From the NCBI GenBank assembly GCA_038496445.1, contig JALMLS010000516.1, positions 372,001-436,000 of the forward strand: a DNA stretch of 64,000 bases. The letters run 5' to 3'. This DNA comes from Trichosphaerium sp. ATCC 40318 (taxonomy: Eukaryota > Discosea > Flabellinia > Trichosidae). The notes beneath the pieces are model-generated. The model worked only from the letters and a program-made list of their open reading frames with translations, ran no database searches and was not told where the DNA came from. Position numbers and translations under genes: made by a program. The first letter of the stretch is position 1. Every line of letters begins with the position of its first letter. Positions 10,654 to 23,091 of this stretch are shown here, in pieces.

Positions 10654-13600
10654 TTAATCATTTTCGTTATTAATATCGCTCAAAAAGTTGGCTATGTAGG
10701 CAGGGCATTCCATGTCTTCAATACCTGTAAATAATTTTTCTTCTGTAATATCTGAAGGCAGGTTCCTTAGCATGAGTACACACTCCTCAAATCCTGTGCG
10801 TATAAGAACCTTGTGATTGGCTTTGAGAATGCCGAGAGCAGTGCGGTAGAGAAAGACTTCTCCCTCCATCATAAAATTGTCCCAAACACGGCCAGCTATA
10901 CGCAAAGGCAGTGCGCGACTGAATCCAGTTAAAAACCTATAATTGAAGTGAGGATGGCTTATGAAAGACAATAATCTTTATGTAAAAGAAGGAGTGGTAC
11001 TGTACCAATCAAGCAAGTATTGTTCAGGTGAAATTGCTAGTTTTTTGAAATGTTCATACAGTGTTGGTAGATGCTTGTAGAACAGCAACTCATACACTTT
11101 CACGTGTCTCAATATCTATATAAACATTAAATTGATCTGTGATTTTCCTCTAGTCTGTGAGCGTACCTGCTTAACGTCCATTTTGAACAATGACATGAAA
11201 AAATGATTGTTAACCAAGTTGCAAAATGTCTGGAACGTTTCATATGGTTCCCTAATTGGTTGTTAATTAACACCACAACGTTATACACAAAACACGTACA
11301 TATATAGGGTTATCATCCCCGCTAGGTAACTCATACCTTGCACATAACCAACGTCTGGCCTATTGAACGCACGTGTAAGTTCATTAATTGTAATACCGTT
11401 TTTATGGGTTTTTTTTAAATCAAGGTGGGATGCTGACCTGTAGGCCGCGTATGTCTCGAGCACCGCTGTCAGTTTTTCGCATAGAGGACCACCAGTTTTA
11501 TATAAGTTAGTGGAAGGGAATGTACGTGGTACATCCACCTCTATAAGGCGACGTGTTGTTTGTTCGCCTACAGAGAATCAAAACATTGTTCGTGCCAGGA
11601 GTCAAGGATATGGATGGATGGTACCTTTCTTATGTGCTATTGGATCAAACACTTTTGATGCATGAATAGCTTGTTTGTGAAAAATATTGTATAACTTGGG
11701 TGTTATCCGCAAAGAATTACCTACTGAGTGCATCCAGACCTGACCTCTAACAGATGGTGGTACCTTCAAACCTGATTAGGAAAAAAAACAACATATTGTT
11801 TGGGTGTCTTACGCCTTGATAATACAGGTACTTTATCTTGACTTTGCTTCTGTTCCACATAATGTATAAGTAATACAAGGTAAAAACTGTAGGTGACGCA
11901 CATTTGATCCCACCTGGGCAGTATGTCGTCTATCCATGCTGATTCTAAATTTTCTACTTGGCGTCGTTGTAGTCTCATTGCTTTATCTCCTTTTGACTGC
12001 TTGCGCATAGATCTGGATCGCTTCTCCTTGACATGTGGCCCTCCAGTTATCTGATTCAAAAGCATTTTTACATGCTGTGAAGCTTTGCGTGGTCTAGCCG
12101 GCTCAACCTGAGTTTGTTCAGGCTCTTTGCTGACTTTGGTCCACTCTGCTTCTTCTTTTGCAAATGCTTCTTGTCCGTCACCCGAAGGTCTATGTGTTGG
12201 CGCCTATCAACGTGATTAACACCAACGCTTATAGAAACCAGAAATAGGTTGGGTGTACGTCAACGTCTGGACCCAAGTCAACTTGAACAGTAGACATTGA
12301 GTATTTATAAGCATCCAATCGCTCACGGAAACTGTCCAATTCCTGTTGTAGCAACGACCTCCTTGTAGATGTTGGTGCGGATGGTTGGTCTACTAGCTTT
12401 CCCACTAGTGCTAACGAATTCCAATATCCACAAGTAACTTTAAAATAGGTAAGCAACGTCGCAACAGAGGAGATAGTATAGTATACAACCGACAAACTTG
12501 TTTTTAATTATCCCAAGTGAGTGCATACCTTTTATAGTATTTTTGCCAGCCAATGCTTCTAGTGGTGCCGGAATCAGCTGTTTAGGCGCGTCAGCCTGTG
12601 CCACGTATTCTTGATACCGTTTGAGTCCCCAAATCATAGCCACTCCGTCAGAAACACATGCTGACTGAAAAGCCTATACAGGTTTGTTAGCACGTGATCT
12701 GTATATATTTGCGAGAGGTGGTCTTACCCCAGCTGCAATCGCCGTTATTTTTTGACTACCTAGAGTACTTTGTATAAGCGTAGGTACATATCGTGTTTCT
12801 GTATCACCATGGCCAAGTTGGCCATAAGCGTTCCAGCCCCCTAAGCAAGAGTGTCAATGTTGTTGTAATCAAACCGAGAAAATTGAAGTATTCTATTGGT
12901 ACATGAGAAAAGCTGTCTTGGTGTTGTTAACGCCAAAGAGTGGTACGATCCACCTGCAATACGAACAACTGGTGGCAGTGATTCTACTAAAGTAGGCTTC
13001 ATCTACATAAAGGGTAAGGTTAGAAGGCACGAAAATATAGTGTGTTGGTGACAGCACCTTATCCTTATCGTCGCCCAGACCAAGGAGACCATCTCGCCCT
13101 TTTCCAAATGTCCAAAGTCTCCCCTGCATGTCAACGAGCATGGAATGACTGACTCCACACCCAACCAATTTAAATAGTATATCTAACAGCACAATTAAAA
13201 ACAGTGATTAACACGTGTAAAAGGAAGACCTGTATTGTCATCCATCTCAATAAGAGTTGGATGTGCAATGTTTTGTTCATCACCAAGTCCTAGTCTACCA
13301 TTGGATCCTAGACCCCAAGAATATACTGAACCATCCTCTAAAACGTGATAAAATTTAGGAGAATTATATGACACGTGTTATTAGCATACTTGTTCTTGCT
13401 AAGGCATGTGAAGCGCCACTGGCAATTTCGACTATTTGTGATAGTGATAATATTTGTCTTGGGACCTATTACAATATTCTTAGCTCAAAACAGTGTGGTC
13501 AGGGTTGGAAATACCGCTTGAAAGGTGTCAAAATTGCCGCCACCCAGCTGCCCGTCAGGTGAGCCTCCCCAGGAGTAAACAGTGCCATCGCTATCACAAT

Positions 13601-14123
13601 GTTGTTAAAACCTTTCAAACCAGTCAAGTCACTTTACCTAGCAAGACACAACGAGTGTTCGGATCCCAAAGCTACAGCTGTGAATGATTTCTCCTGTAGT
13701 GCCTTTTTTTCTCAAATCACATTACTTGTCAAAACTACTTTTAGATCTTCTGTGTACCTTTGCGACAATTAACGTTTTAATGAGGCAGGGCACCGCGCGA
13801 TCTCTAGCATCACCATGTCCAAGCTGACCAGACCAATTCCATCCCCATGAATACAAATCGCCGTCACCTCAACGGTATGTCAATTATGGAATGTAATAAG
13901 ACGCATCGCACGAGTAATAGCCATAGCGTGTTTATTGCCCATCGCAATATCGACAATATCTTTGTCTTTAAAGTATTCTAGCGCTGTAGGCTCTTCTATA
14001 TCTTCTGTCTCGTCTCCCAGCCCGATACATCCTTTTTTTGTTAAATCAGTACAAACCTTGTTACATACCATCTCCAGCTTTTCCCCATGCGTAAACAACC
14101 CATGGGAAGGTTTGCTCGGTCAT
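10654..14123 (-). CDS. RCC1-repeat / TBC-domain fusion protein (putative Rab GAP)
   Basis: N-terminal half: a run of RCC1 beta-propeller repeats, for example DLYSWGWNWSGQLGHGD, TVYSWGGSPDGQLGGG, SVYSWGLGSNGRLGLGDE, LWTFGKGRDGLLGLGDD, GWNAYGQLGHGDTETRYVP; at least six blades. Then a charged linker (SLLQQELDSFRERLDAYKYS) and a TBC domain of the TBC1D12/14 type: WIDDILPRWDQM, PPSVRGQVWMHSVGNSL, IEVDVPRTFPSTN, PDVGYVQGMSYLAG (the Gln finger YVQG) and IAGRVWDNFMMEGEVFLYRT. The Arg finger IxxDxxR fits VDVPR. TBC proteins speed Rab GTP hydrolysis. Exons join without an in-frame stop from RCC1 into the linker; the junction just before PPSVRG (11770-11900) I could not resolve exactly. Start MTEQTFPWVVYAWGK (14121-14123). 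No separate start is seen ahead of the TBC part. Confidence 0.85.
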
Positions 14124-14454
14124 TTTACAATGTGAAACTCCTATTTAGCGTGACATTCATTCAATTTTCACTAATTGTACTCTTTAGAGCCTTTTAACAC
14201 TTGGTACAGAAAAAGGGAAAAAACGGTGTGCCGTGACTTAATTGGCACGCTCTAGAAAAAAAAGGGAAAAAAAAAGCACACTGAGAAAAGGTATGCATTG
14301 GCATCCGGATGATTTTGTACTAACAAATAGAACTTGTCAAATGAAACACTGTTGATTTTTTTTTTACAATAGACTGTCGAGCACCACTACTATCTGTGCA
14401 AGCAACAACACAAAAATAGGTGCAAAAGATTGGAAACAAATGTAAGTCCTTAGC
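14124..14454. other. Gene-free stretch upstream of the RCC1-TBC gene
   Basis: 331 AT-rich bases between two minus-strand genes; several A-runs (14259-14276) and no coding frame. It must hold the RCC1-TBC promoter and the end of the GbpD-like transcript. Confidence 0.4.
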
Positions 14455-17400
14455 TTACGTTTGATTCTTTGTGCTGCTACGGTCTCTTTTATGTGCTCTT
14501 TGTTCTTTATCCTTTTTCTTTCTACGATGAGCACCTGCTTCTCTGTGCCTCAATCGCTCAGAAAGCATAGATGCTAGGTAATGATAAAACCTTCCAGTCA
14601 TGCCTGGATAATGCTCAAATAGGATATCCAAGAAATAACCTTCTACCATGTATACCTCAGTACCATCCTCCTCTGCTAATACAGAAGCAGATGCTGGCTT
14701 GTTCTCAAGAAACGACATTTCTCCAAAGATGCTATCTACACCACCCGGTTTAATCTTGGCGAGTCGTACCTTCGATGAAGCTTTAGAATAAACAAATTCC
14801 AACTTGTTGATAAAACGCACCGATTTGCCACCCTTGGCCTTTTCTACGCGACATTCGCCCTTGGCAACCTGGTAGATACGTTGTAATTTTTCTCCTTCTT
14901 GGATGATAATTTCATCCTTCTCGTATGTGATGCACTTTGCACCATTAATAACGCGGTCAAAATCTTCGTCACTGAGCATGAGTGAAGATGCCGCTTTTTC
15001 AGCAGTTAAGCCTAAGGAAACATCTTAAATGACAATCCTATCAACTCATTAACGTACTGCTGCTTCTACTGCGTAATTGTGAAGACGATAATTGCTAACA
15101 AGGCGAGTTAGCTTCATGAAAATTTAATGGATTTTTTCGGTCGTACAGACTCAATGGCATCAACTTCTCCTCGAGGTGTGTTTTGACCAGTTCCTGTCTC
15201 TGTTTTAAGTACTTGTAACCACACAGATCTCAAGAATTCAACAGTTTCCGCATTGTCTTCAGTAGCGAAGACATGTGTCTTTGATGAATTTGTGACAATG
15301 TGGAAGTACTTTTCGTGAATAAAGACATCTTTAATATTCTTTAATTTGAATGTTTCCTAAAACGGTAATCCAGTTAAAAAAAAGCAAGCTTATTTGGAAG
15401 CAAACTACAAATATACCTTGACTCGGATACCGAACACCTTGGCGTCAAAACAGACGTATGATTGGAATATAAACAATACGCCATGTCGCAACCTTCCTTT
15501 TTGTTTCATGGTACAGCTCTTCTCTACGAGACATTATTAGAATGCCGTCACAAGAATAGAATGACTTTGAAACAAAATTAAATCGGAAAGTAGAGACATA
15601 CCACGAATAAGGAGTTGGTCCCGTGGTATATTAAACCGTTTACAAAGTTTAGAATCCTTAGAAGTGCCGTCCTCTTCAGCTTGCTCTGGCTTATCAGTCT
15701 CATCTTTCCGTACCTTATTACCAGATTTACTGCTCAAGTTTCTTAGCCGCTCTGCGAGCTATAAAACACAAGTTAGTATGGCTACACTTGACTGTACCTA
15801 AATGACAATAGTAGTTACCTTGAGGGCTAGAATGCGATTTAATTTTTCAGAGACTATTGGGTTTGTTTGACACAATTTTAGTACAAAGTCGGCCTCCATC
15901 ACCCACAGTTCCATTGTTTCTGCAGCAACAATGGAAGCTGTAACTTTACCCTTTTTGCCCAGCATCGACATTTCGCCAAACATTTGGTTTGGACCCATCG
16001 TAGCAAGCGCGACATTTTTACCATTTATCATCTTTTCTACGCGCACTTTACCAGCTTTAACCCTGAATAACCTATCATTAACACTCCCAGATTCCAAAAT
16101 CTGGTCTCCTTTTTTAAGGGGAACGACAGTAGCGCCTAAATAAAATTAAAAAAAAACCCAGAAAGAACTCAAGTGGGTGACGTGCCTGTCAGTAACAGCT
16201 TCCAATCACGCTGATTGAGCTCTGTTTTACCTTCGTTGGACGCAGTAGCATACATGGAGGCAGATATTTGAGCCATAGTTGCAGCCCTTCTGAAGGCACC
16301 AACAGGTGGTGCAGAACCATCGCCCTCACGCAATCTGGATATTCTCATAATCTCCTTTTCGTCGTCCCACACTTCAGAGTCAGATATAAATGCCTACAAA
16401 AAATCAAGTTAATACAGGGATACCAAAACAAAAGGAAAAGAAAGATAGTGATAGGTGGGTACCTGTATTATAGACACTTCTTTGAAAACGTAGTTACAAG
16501 TGAACCTCTTTACTTTTCTGATACTTGTAGCCATATTAGAGAACTTGTCAAAATTTATCCAACCTTCCTCTGTCTTGCTTGGGGCACAGTCATCCCAAAA
16601 AGTAAAATCTGTCAAAAACACAGCTACAAAAAAAGTGTTATTTCGGTTTGATAAAACAATGGCACTTTACCTATGAAAGGGATGCAAGGAACGCCTTCAG
16701 GGACATCTCCTAACGTAGTTCTATACGTTTTGAAGTTTCTACTGCTCGCCATGAGTTTGGTTACTTCCTCAAAAATTTCTTTTGACTTTTGCGGAACGAC
16801 CTAAATATATACCGTCAACAACAAAATCATTCAACCATCACAACTAAAAAATACGTACAGCCCACGATTCCTTTAATCTACTAATTGGAGAAGAGTGAAG
16901 ACTGGCGAGTACTTCCATAACACCATTAAAGTTATGAAATTCCATAAACACCTAATTTGTACAGTGAGTTCATGTTGTGTTGCGATTACGTTAAAAGCAT
17001 AAATGTAATAGTTTGTACCTTGCAAGTCCTGATAAATTTGTCTATAATCTCACCACGCGCTTCAGGATCTGAGAGTTTTAATATGGTGGTTGTAATCCAG
17101 TGGTACACGCGATTGAAATTAGTAGTCAATTTAGAGACGTTAGGTGCCAATTCTTCGTGATCTTTCTTGTTCCACACTTGATTTAAGAATTCCCTTGGGC
17201 GAACGTTCTTGAATAGCGTAGCCTCCATCAAAGTCATTTGGCGTGCTAACTCTACTGGGTCAAGATCGGCAACAGTAAAATCCTTCTTATTTTTTGGCAC
17301 TATAGATGTAGGAGCGCCTTTTAGATCGGGTTTCGCAGGTTTTTCTACGGCCTGAAAACGTTATTAATAATTTTTAATTGTAAGCAGCACACTAGCAATA

Positions 17401-18342
17401 CCTGGAGGTGGTTTTTGATATTTTTTCTCATTTCTTTGGCAATTTTTGGATGAAGCATGGATAAATGATCCAGGAAATCAAAGAACATTTCTTGCAAATC
17501 CGAATTATGCGCCAAATCGTACGGCAATTCGCGAAATATCCAATATTGGAACACGTCCATTACCATACCAGCACAAGGATAAGTGTCGCCCTCAAATCTA
17601 CAACAAAGAGTCAAGAGAGCCACAAAATAAAAAAAAGAATTGGAAGAACAAAAGTGTCGGCTGCCTTCAACGCACTCGTCTGGTACTACGGCTGGTGGAG
17701 CGTGTACATATTCATAACGAACAATGAGACCTTCCATCACTTCTCTTGGAGTGGCATAGGCGTAAAAGGTCGTGAAAAAATCACTTCTGAACTGATCGTA
17801 TTCAAACAAGGTGTGCAGTGGCGCTTAAACCCGTCAGCAACAATAAAAAAAAATAAAAAAGAACTAGAGAACCGCTAAAACTGGTGGTAATGCGTACCTT
17901 CGTATGGCATGACCAGGTATTCAAGTAATTTTTCAAAAGGACCTTGAGAAATTGGTTAGTCAACACAGACTTTCTTACCTTACGAAAACGCACCTTTGAC
18001 GAGCTTTAACGAGTTGGGGCGCTCCTCGCCAATAAAATGAAACATGTTTACATCGTGAGTGCTAAATTGACGGTGTTCTGTTGTATCTTCGTATTTTAAG
18101 AGAAGGTGATGCAAGCCGTTCGCTCGCAACCAAAAGAGCAGCTGTTGTTGGGACCATTTTGCAGGATCAACTATTAAATTTAGATTCTGTGCATAAAATG
18201 ATACCTTACTCTTTGCTGGCGGCTGGTAATGCGTTTTAGATCCGCGAATGCTCAAGGCTCTCTTCAAGGATGCGTCTTTTTTACTCTGCTAGAGTTAAAA
18301 ATACATAGTTTGCAAGCGAGAGCGTACCTTCTTTTGGGACAT
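14455..18342 (-). CDS. GbpD-like RasGEF - cNMP-binding - GRAM - cNMP-binding protein
   Basis: Exchange factor expected to load a Ras/Rap GTPase. Domain order from the exons: MSQKK start (ATG complement 18340-18342), a helical region (DPAKWSQQQLLFWLRANGL), RasGEF N-domain (LFEYDQFRSDFFTTFYAYAT, VMDVFQYWIFRE), RasGEF catalytic domain (DPVELARQMTLMEATLFKNV, GVMEVLASLHSSPISRLK, AVFLTDFTFWDD), cyclic-nucleotide-binding domain 1 (LFRVKAGKVRVEK, MFGEMSMLGKKGKVTASIV), GRAM/PH-like domain (VLFIFQSYVCFDAKVFGIRV), cNMP domain 2 (SIFGEMSFLENKPASASVLA), then a basic tail. This is the layout of Dictyostelium GbpD and of the C-terminal half of GbpC. In both phosphate-binding cassettes the usual Arg is replaced (Lys in the first, Ala in the second), so cyclic-nucleotide binding is doubtful. 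About 15 introns. Confidence 0.88.
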
Positions 18343-18655
18343 ATTGCGGTTGAGACAATAATATTAATAATGATCAATAACGAAATGTGGACGTCTGTTG
18401 GCGTATATTAAACGACAGGAGAGAAAATTAGATACCCCCAGTGGCTAAACTACTGTCTGCCAAAGTAAACGCAAAAAATAGTGATTTTACGCCTTATTAG
18501 CCGGTTATTAACCTAAAGGTGACGCAAAAGGCTGTCTGGTGCGAGAATAAGCGCCTTAACAATAAATTCAGCGTGCCTTAAGTAATAGTCATCCTTATTA
18601 TTTTTTATTTCTTACTTTTTTGCACCCAAGGTCAAGCGTCTAGAAAAATAATACC
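18343..18655. promoter_or_regulatory. Divergent promoter, GbpD-like gene / S4e
   Basis: 313 bases between outward-facing starts, including an AT-rich tract (18597-18620) just before the ribosomal protein start. No defined motif is assigned. Confidence 0.45.
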
Positions 18656-19778
18656 ATGGGAAGAGTACGATACATCCGTATACGCTGTATTCCTCAAATT
18701 TACGTAGGGTCCACAACACCACCTAAAGCGCCTCGCAGCACCAAAACACTGGATGTTGCGTAAAATGAGCGGTGTCTTTGTACGTTTTTCTCATGTTTTA
18801 CACCCACTCACGAAATCAGGCACCAAAACCTCAGGCTGGTCCACACGCCGAGAGAGAGTGTCTACCACTCGTTTTGTTGTTACGTAACAAGCTCAAGTAC
18901 GCTCTCACTGCTAGAGAAGCAAAAACAATTTTGCAGAATCGCCTCGTAAAGGTTGATGGTAAAGTGCGCAGAAACCACAAGTACCCTGCTGGATTCATGG
19001 GTACGCGATATTTTACAACTACTGACCACCACGATGCTTACCGACGCAAACAGATGTTGTACGTATTGACAAAACCAACGAGAGCTTCAGATTGTTGTAC
19101 GATACAAAAGGACGCTACATTGTACACAGAGTCACCGCTAAAGAAGCAAACGTACGTAAAAAAAACCTCTTATTACTCAATTACCACACCTCGCCGTACG
19201 ATATGCGTTCTAATTGATTAATCGCAGTTCAAATTGGGTAAAGTCAAGCGCCTAGGAATTGCCAAAAAGGGCATTCGCTACCTTGTTACACACGACGGTC
19301 GCACCATCCGTTATCCTCACCCTGACATCAGACCTATGGACACTGTCAAAATTGATATCAAGACTGGAAAGATCTCCCAGTTCGTCAAATACGAAGTCGG
19401 TACTTTGATCATGATGATTGGCGGTAAGAACAGAGGCCGTGTCGGTCGCGTACAAAACATTGAGAAGCACATTGGTACGTTGTTTTGAAAGACAAGCAAA
19501 ATAGTTAACGCCTTTTCTTCTTCAAAACCACTTTTTTCTTTTCTCCCTGTTTAAGCGGTTTTTGAGCGACGACGCTAATATATTGTTTTCTAGGTACTTC
19601 CGATACCGTGTACATTAAGGACGCCCGTGGAAGACAATGGGCCACTCGCCCAAAGAATTTGTTTGTGATTGGCGTATCCACCACATCTTGGATTTCTCTA
19701 CCAACTGGCAAGGGTATCAAACTCACCCCTGTTGAGAGACGCGACCAAATGCTCAAAAACAGACCTAACTTGGGCTAA
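18656..19778 (+). CDS. RPS4: 40S ribosomal protein S4 (eS4)
   Basis: Small-subunit ribosomal protein. ATG at 18656 codes MGR, then an intron leads to [19 protein letters not shown] and MSGVF. Further exons: [40 protein letters not shown] (S4 domain), [40 protein letters not shown], a KOW-like [19 protein letters not shown] and the C-terminus [17 protein letters not shown]. This matches eS4 along its whole length (about 260 residues). Donors are GTACG-type in at least four introns. Stop at 19776-19778. A minus-strand open frame inside the fifth exon is a shadow. Confidence 0.97.
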
Positions 19779-19887
19779 TTTGATTTCAAATAAAAAAAAA
19801 TGTAAACCTTTTAACCACCATTCGCGACTTGTGTTTTTTTTGCCTGTCTTAAGTCCACAACGTAAATAGTCTCCTTTGTGCTCCAAC

Positions 19888-21662
19888 ATGTCAAACGCCA
19901 ACAAACGCAAAGTTGTAGCAAAGTTTTGTTTCAGTATTGTTTACGTAAGCTGTAGGCTGAGAGCGATGTTGGTCCCAACCCAAAAAAAATGCGCGCTGGC
20001 GATGACATTGACACTGATTTTGAACGTTTGTCTGCAAAGTATCCTGCGTTGGCGGCTGTGTACAACGTATGAAATGTCTATGCCACCTCATTTCCGTTTA
20101 GCTTACATAAAGGGCCACAAGGGTCTCTACGCTTGAACTGGAAGGATGTCGCGGCTGTACGGGTATTTACACAGTGTATACTCAAAGACACGTTCAATAT
20201 TGAAGTAAAGCTACCAGAGAACCACCTCATGCCTACTGTAAGCGCGTAGTAGCAAAATTGAAGGAATTTACTGTTTCAAGGTTCCTTCACGATACAATTA
20301 TATACAATGGATACATCAACTCATTCAAGAAGACGAACCTTCGCCACAGGGCGTAACTGGTATTGACATGTAAGCAATTCCACTACATTTCAGTGATGAC
20401 TTTGTTAGAGGGTGTGGCGCGTCGTGTATCTACCCACTCTTGGGTAGGGCTAAGCATGGATGGCACTTCATAGGGACAGATATTGATCCAGAGTCTATCG
20501 ACTTTGCCAGACAGAACGTTGCCGCTAACATGTGGAAGGATGATATACGCATTATACAAGCCACGAAAGGCAAAATTCTGCTGGATGTTATCCCTACAGA
20601 CCAACGGTATGTCCCATGTATAACTGTGGCTAAATCATGCCTTTGTAGATACGATTTTTGCATGTGCAATCCACCGTTTTTTGAGCAAGTTGAAGATAAA
20701 GTAGACAACCCCAGTACTGTACGCTCACTACTTTTCTTGTTTTCTTAAATCACATCAAGGTGTGCAATGCTACAGATGGTGAGCTCGCTGTGGAGGGGGG
20801 AGAGTTGGCGTTCATCAAACAAATTATTACAGACAGCTTCCAGCTCAAGGATACCATCACGTGGTATACCTCACTCATAGGACGGAAGGTAGGCAACCTA
20901 GAAATGGATGTAACTAAAATAGCGTTAGGTGAATTTAAAGAAATTGAGACGCTTTTTACAACAGAACAACGTGCGTCAGAAGTCTGGGTTGTGGTTGACA
21001 GGCTGGTACAGGTCAAAAATATTAGATGGAGCGAACTGTCTCAAGGTAGAACCGCTAGGTGGGTCATAGCCTGGTCGTTCAGTGATAAAGGGCTACATGC
21101 GTTGGAGGTTGGCACTTGCAAAAACGTATTTGTTGTTCTAAGTGACTATTAGGCATCAGCGCAGACGCTTGGTATAAAGAAAGGAAAGAGCCGATACACA
21201 TTACAAACGCGGGTTGAACCCAAGGCTTTGTTTACAATAGCAGAGGGTACTGGTTTTTTTTGTCATTGACTGCTTTGGCACCTAGTAACTGTAAATTAGA
21301 GGTGCTCCTCAGTATGGATGCCAAGATTACAACCGATTTTGCGTCGTATTCCATGAAGGTAGCGTAGTCTTTGTCTGTTGCGCAGGTGTTAATCTTGTGC
21401 TAATTAACCTTAGGGGAACATGTATCAAAACTCAAGCTGGTGGCAAAAAAAGGTAGGCGCAGAAGCTGGTGGTGATGATGACATGGCACCAATGTGCCGC
21501 CCACCACTATTGTTTGCGTTCACAGTGAAGCTGTTCGACCTGGCAAGTGGTGACTATACGCTACAGATACAAAACAACGAAAACAAACCGAATGAAGCTT
21601 TTTACGAGTTCTTTGTTGCATTCAAACTTGCAGCAGTCCCGCTTCTTGCTACAAAACAATAA
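19888..21662 (+). CDS. METTL16-like RNA N6-adenosine methyltransferase
   Basis: SAM-dependent methyltransferase; METTL16 modifies U6 snRNA (in the ACAGA box that pairs with 5' splice sites) and some mRNAs. Start MSNANKRK, then DIDTDFERLSAKYPAL, SLRLNWKDVAAV, RYNYIQWIHQLI, the SAM site IGCGASCIYPLLG and TDIDPESIDFARQNV, and the catalytic NPPF in DFCMCNPPFFEQ. ELAVEGGELAFIKQIITDS and TSLIGRK follow, as in METTL16. The C-terminal part (frame 21420-21662, ending LAAVPLLATKQ) is lower in similarity and may be the VCR-type RNA-binding region. About nine short introns. The link to the GTACG-rich 5' splice sites seen across this window is only a suggestion. Stop at 21660-21662. Confidence 0.9.
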
Positions 21663-21807
21663 ACAATAGATTTATTTAAGTTAATTTTTGAGTGACTTTC
21701 AAACATACGACTCGCTCACTCTCTGTAAATAACATTCAAGTAAAGTGCCATATGTCTTGAGACAATTCATGCTTCATGTGCAAATCGATTAGACATGATA
21801 ATAAAAT

Positions 21808-21813
21808 CACGTG
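21808..21813. promoter_or_regulatory. CACGTG palindrome upstream of the F-box/ARF-like gene
   Basis: Perfect CACGTG with flanking AT, 78 bases before the start codon. The same hexamer lies at 34514-34519 ahead of the Sec3 gene and at 38976-38981 in an intergenic gap. It could bind a bHLH or bZIP factor; chance occurrence cannot be excluded. Confidence 0.25.
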
Positions 21814-21890
21814 ATTCTAACTTTGGAATTATGTGAAGTTGTTTAAGTAAGGAACACGGTTTTCACCTAAAACTTCACCACAATTGAACA

Positions 21891-22958
21891 ATGGGCAACC
21901 AAAACACTGTAAAGACAGTAGCGGATACGATCGATGCTTCAGAGCTGTTAATGGGGGCGTTTGAAGCGATACCCACTGAAGTATTAGTTGAAATATGCAT
22001 ATATTGCACCGTTGACGGTTTAATTCACTTGGGACACACGAATAGGGCGTTTACGCGGTTATTAACGAAAAAGTCGGTTATATGGAAATACCACTACTGC
22101 AACAGCGACTGGGCAAAGGCTGAGATCTACAAGGCAAATGCAGAACAAGATTGGCACAAGTTATGTATAGAACGCTACAGGTACCGTGATCTATCTATTA
22201 TTACTCTCTGATGCATAAATAGACACTTGTTCTACGGTTTTGGTGCGATTACTGTTAGTGACTGAGATAACACGTGTAGGTCTCCAATTACCACGTTCAG
22301 CCATGTATAGAAGAACAAAACAGTACCCTAATGCTGCTACGGCTATTAATGTTGTCGGTACAAAAGGGTGTAAGTGGTTTGCCTTACAGACCATGTATGT
22401 AGGTACACGCCATGCTGGCTTGGATGATGTCATTGGTAGTTTACAGAAATTGCAAACTGTAGATCCTAAACGTATGCTCTTAGTTTGTACCTTGCGGTTT
22501 TTTTGACAGGTTGTAGTTTTTGCAAACTTGACATTCAACAAAATAGAATTAGACGCATGTACATTCAGTCTCAGCAGCAATCCTTTAATTATTGTGCTCA
22601 ATGTGACAAGACCCGACTACGTTAGAGAGAACATGCAGGTCATTGATTCAGTGTACAAAGGTACTTAATTTGTGGATGCTTAAGTACTTACTGTTGTATT
22701 TTAGACAAATCCCTCCGCCCTCCGTTTATTGTACTTGTGAATGAGCAAATAGACGGGCATTCTCCCGACCTGAGAAGAATTGCAAAAGAGTTAACATTGC
22801 TTGAAAGGGTGAACAAGAGCTATTTTATTCAGGCAATCTCGTCAACAAATTCATTGGGCATGGTGCGTATGGCTCAGGCCGTACATTGGCTCCTGCGTGA
22901 CGCAAGAGGGCATCCTCCAGGATTGGCATTTAGTGTTATATTCTCGTCAATCTTGTAA
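21891..22958 (+). CDS. F-box protein fused to a degenerate ARF-like GTPase domain
   Basis: N-terminus (MGNQNTVKTVADTID, a possible MG-x-x-x myristoylation site) is followed by an F-box: AIPTEVLVEICIYCTVDGL, IHLGHTNRAFTRLL, WKYHYC. The C-terminal half resembles ARF GTPases in order and spacing: INVVGTKGCKWFALQTMY at the P-loop position, LTFNKIELDACTFSLSS at the interswitch, PLIIVLNVTRPDYVRENMQ, FIVLVNEQIDG at the NKxD position, then SYFIQAISSTNSLGMVRMAQ (ARF: YIQATCATSGDGLYEGL). GKT, DVGG and NKQD are all altered, so nucleotide binding is probably lost. F-box proteins are SCF ubiquitin-ligase adaptors, so the second half may be the substrate- or membrane-binding part. Some internal junctions (22200-22510) are uncertain. 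Confidence 0.65.
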
Positions 22959-23091
22959 ACAAAAAAAGAATAGACGGCATGGGTTTGCTATTTCTCAGTC
23001 AGGTTTATTTATTTTACAGTAAGCTCTTCTTTTGGAAAGCATTTAAGGTTTTTTTGTGTTTGGTAGTTGCAATAGGTTCAGCTAGGCTTTA

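Noticed and set aside
17446..17878. Plus-strand open frames of 93 and 137 residues.
   Set aside because: Shadows of the RasGEF N-domain exon on the minus strand.
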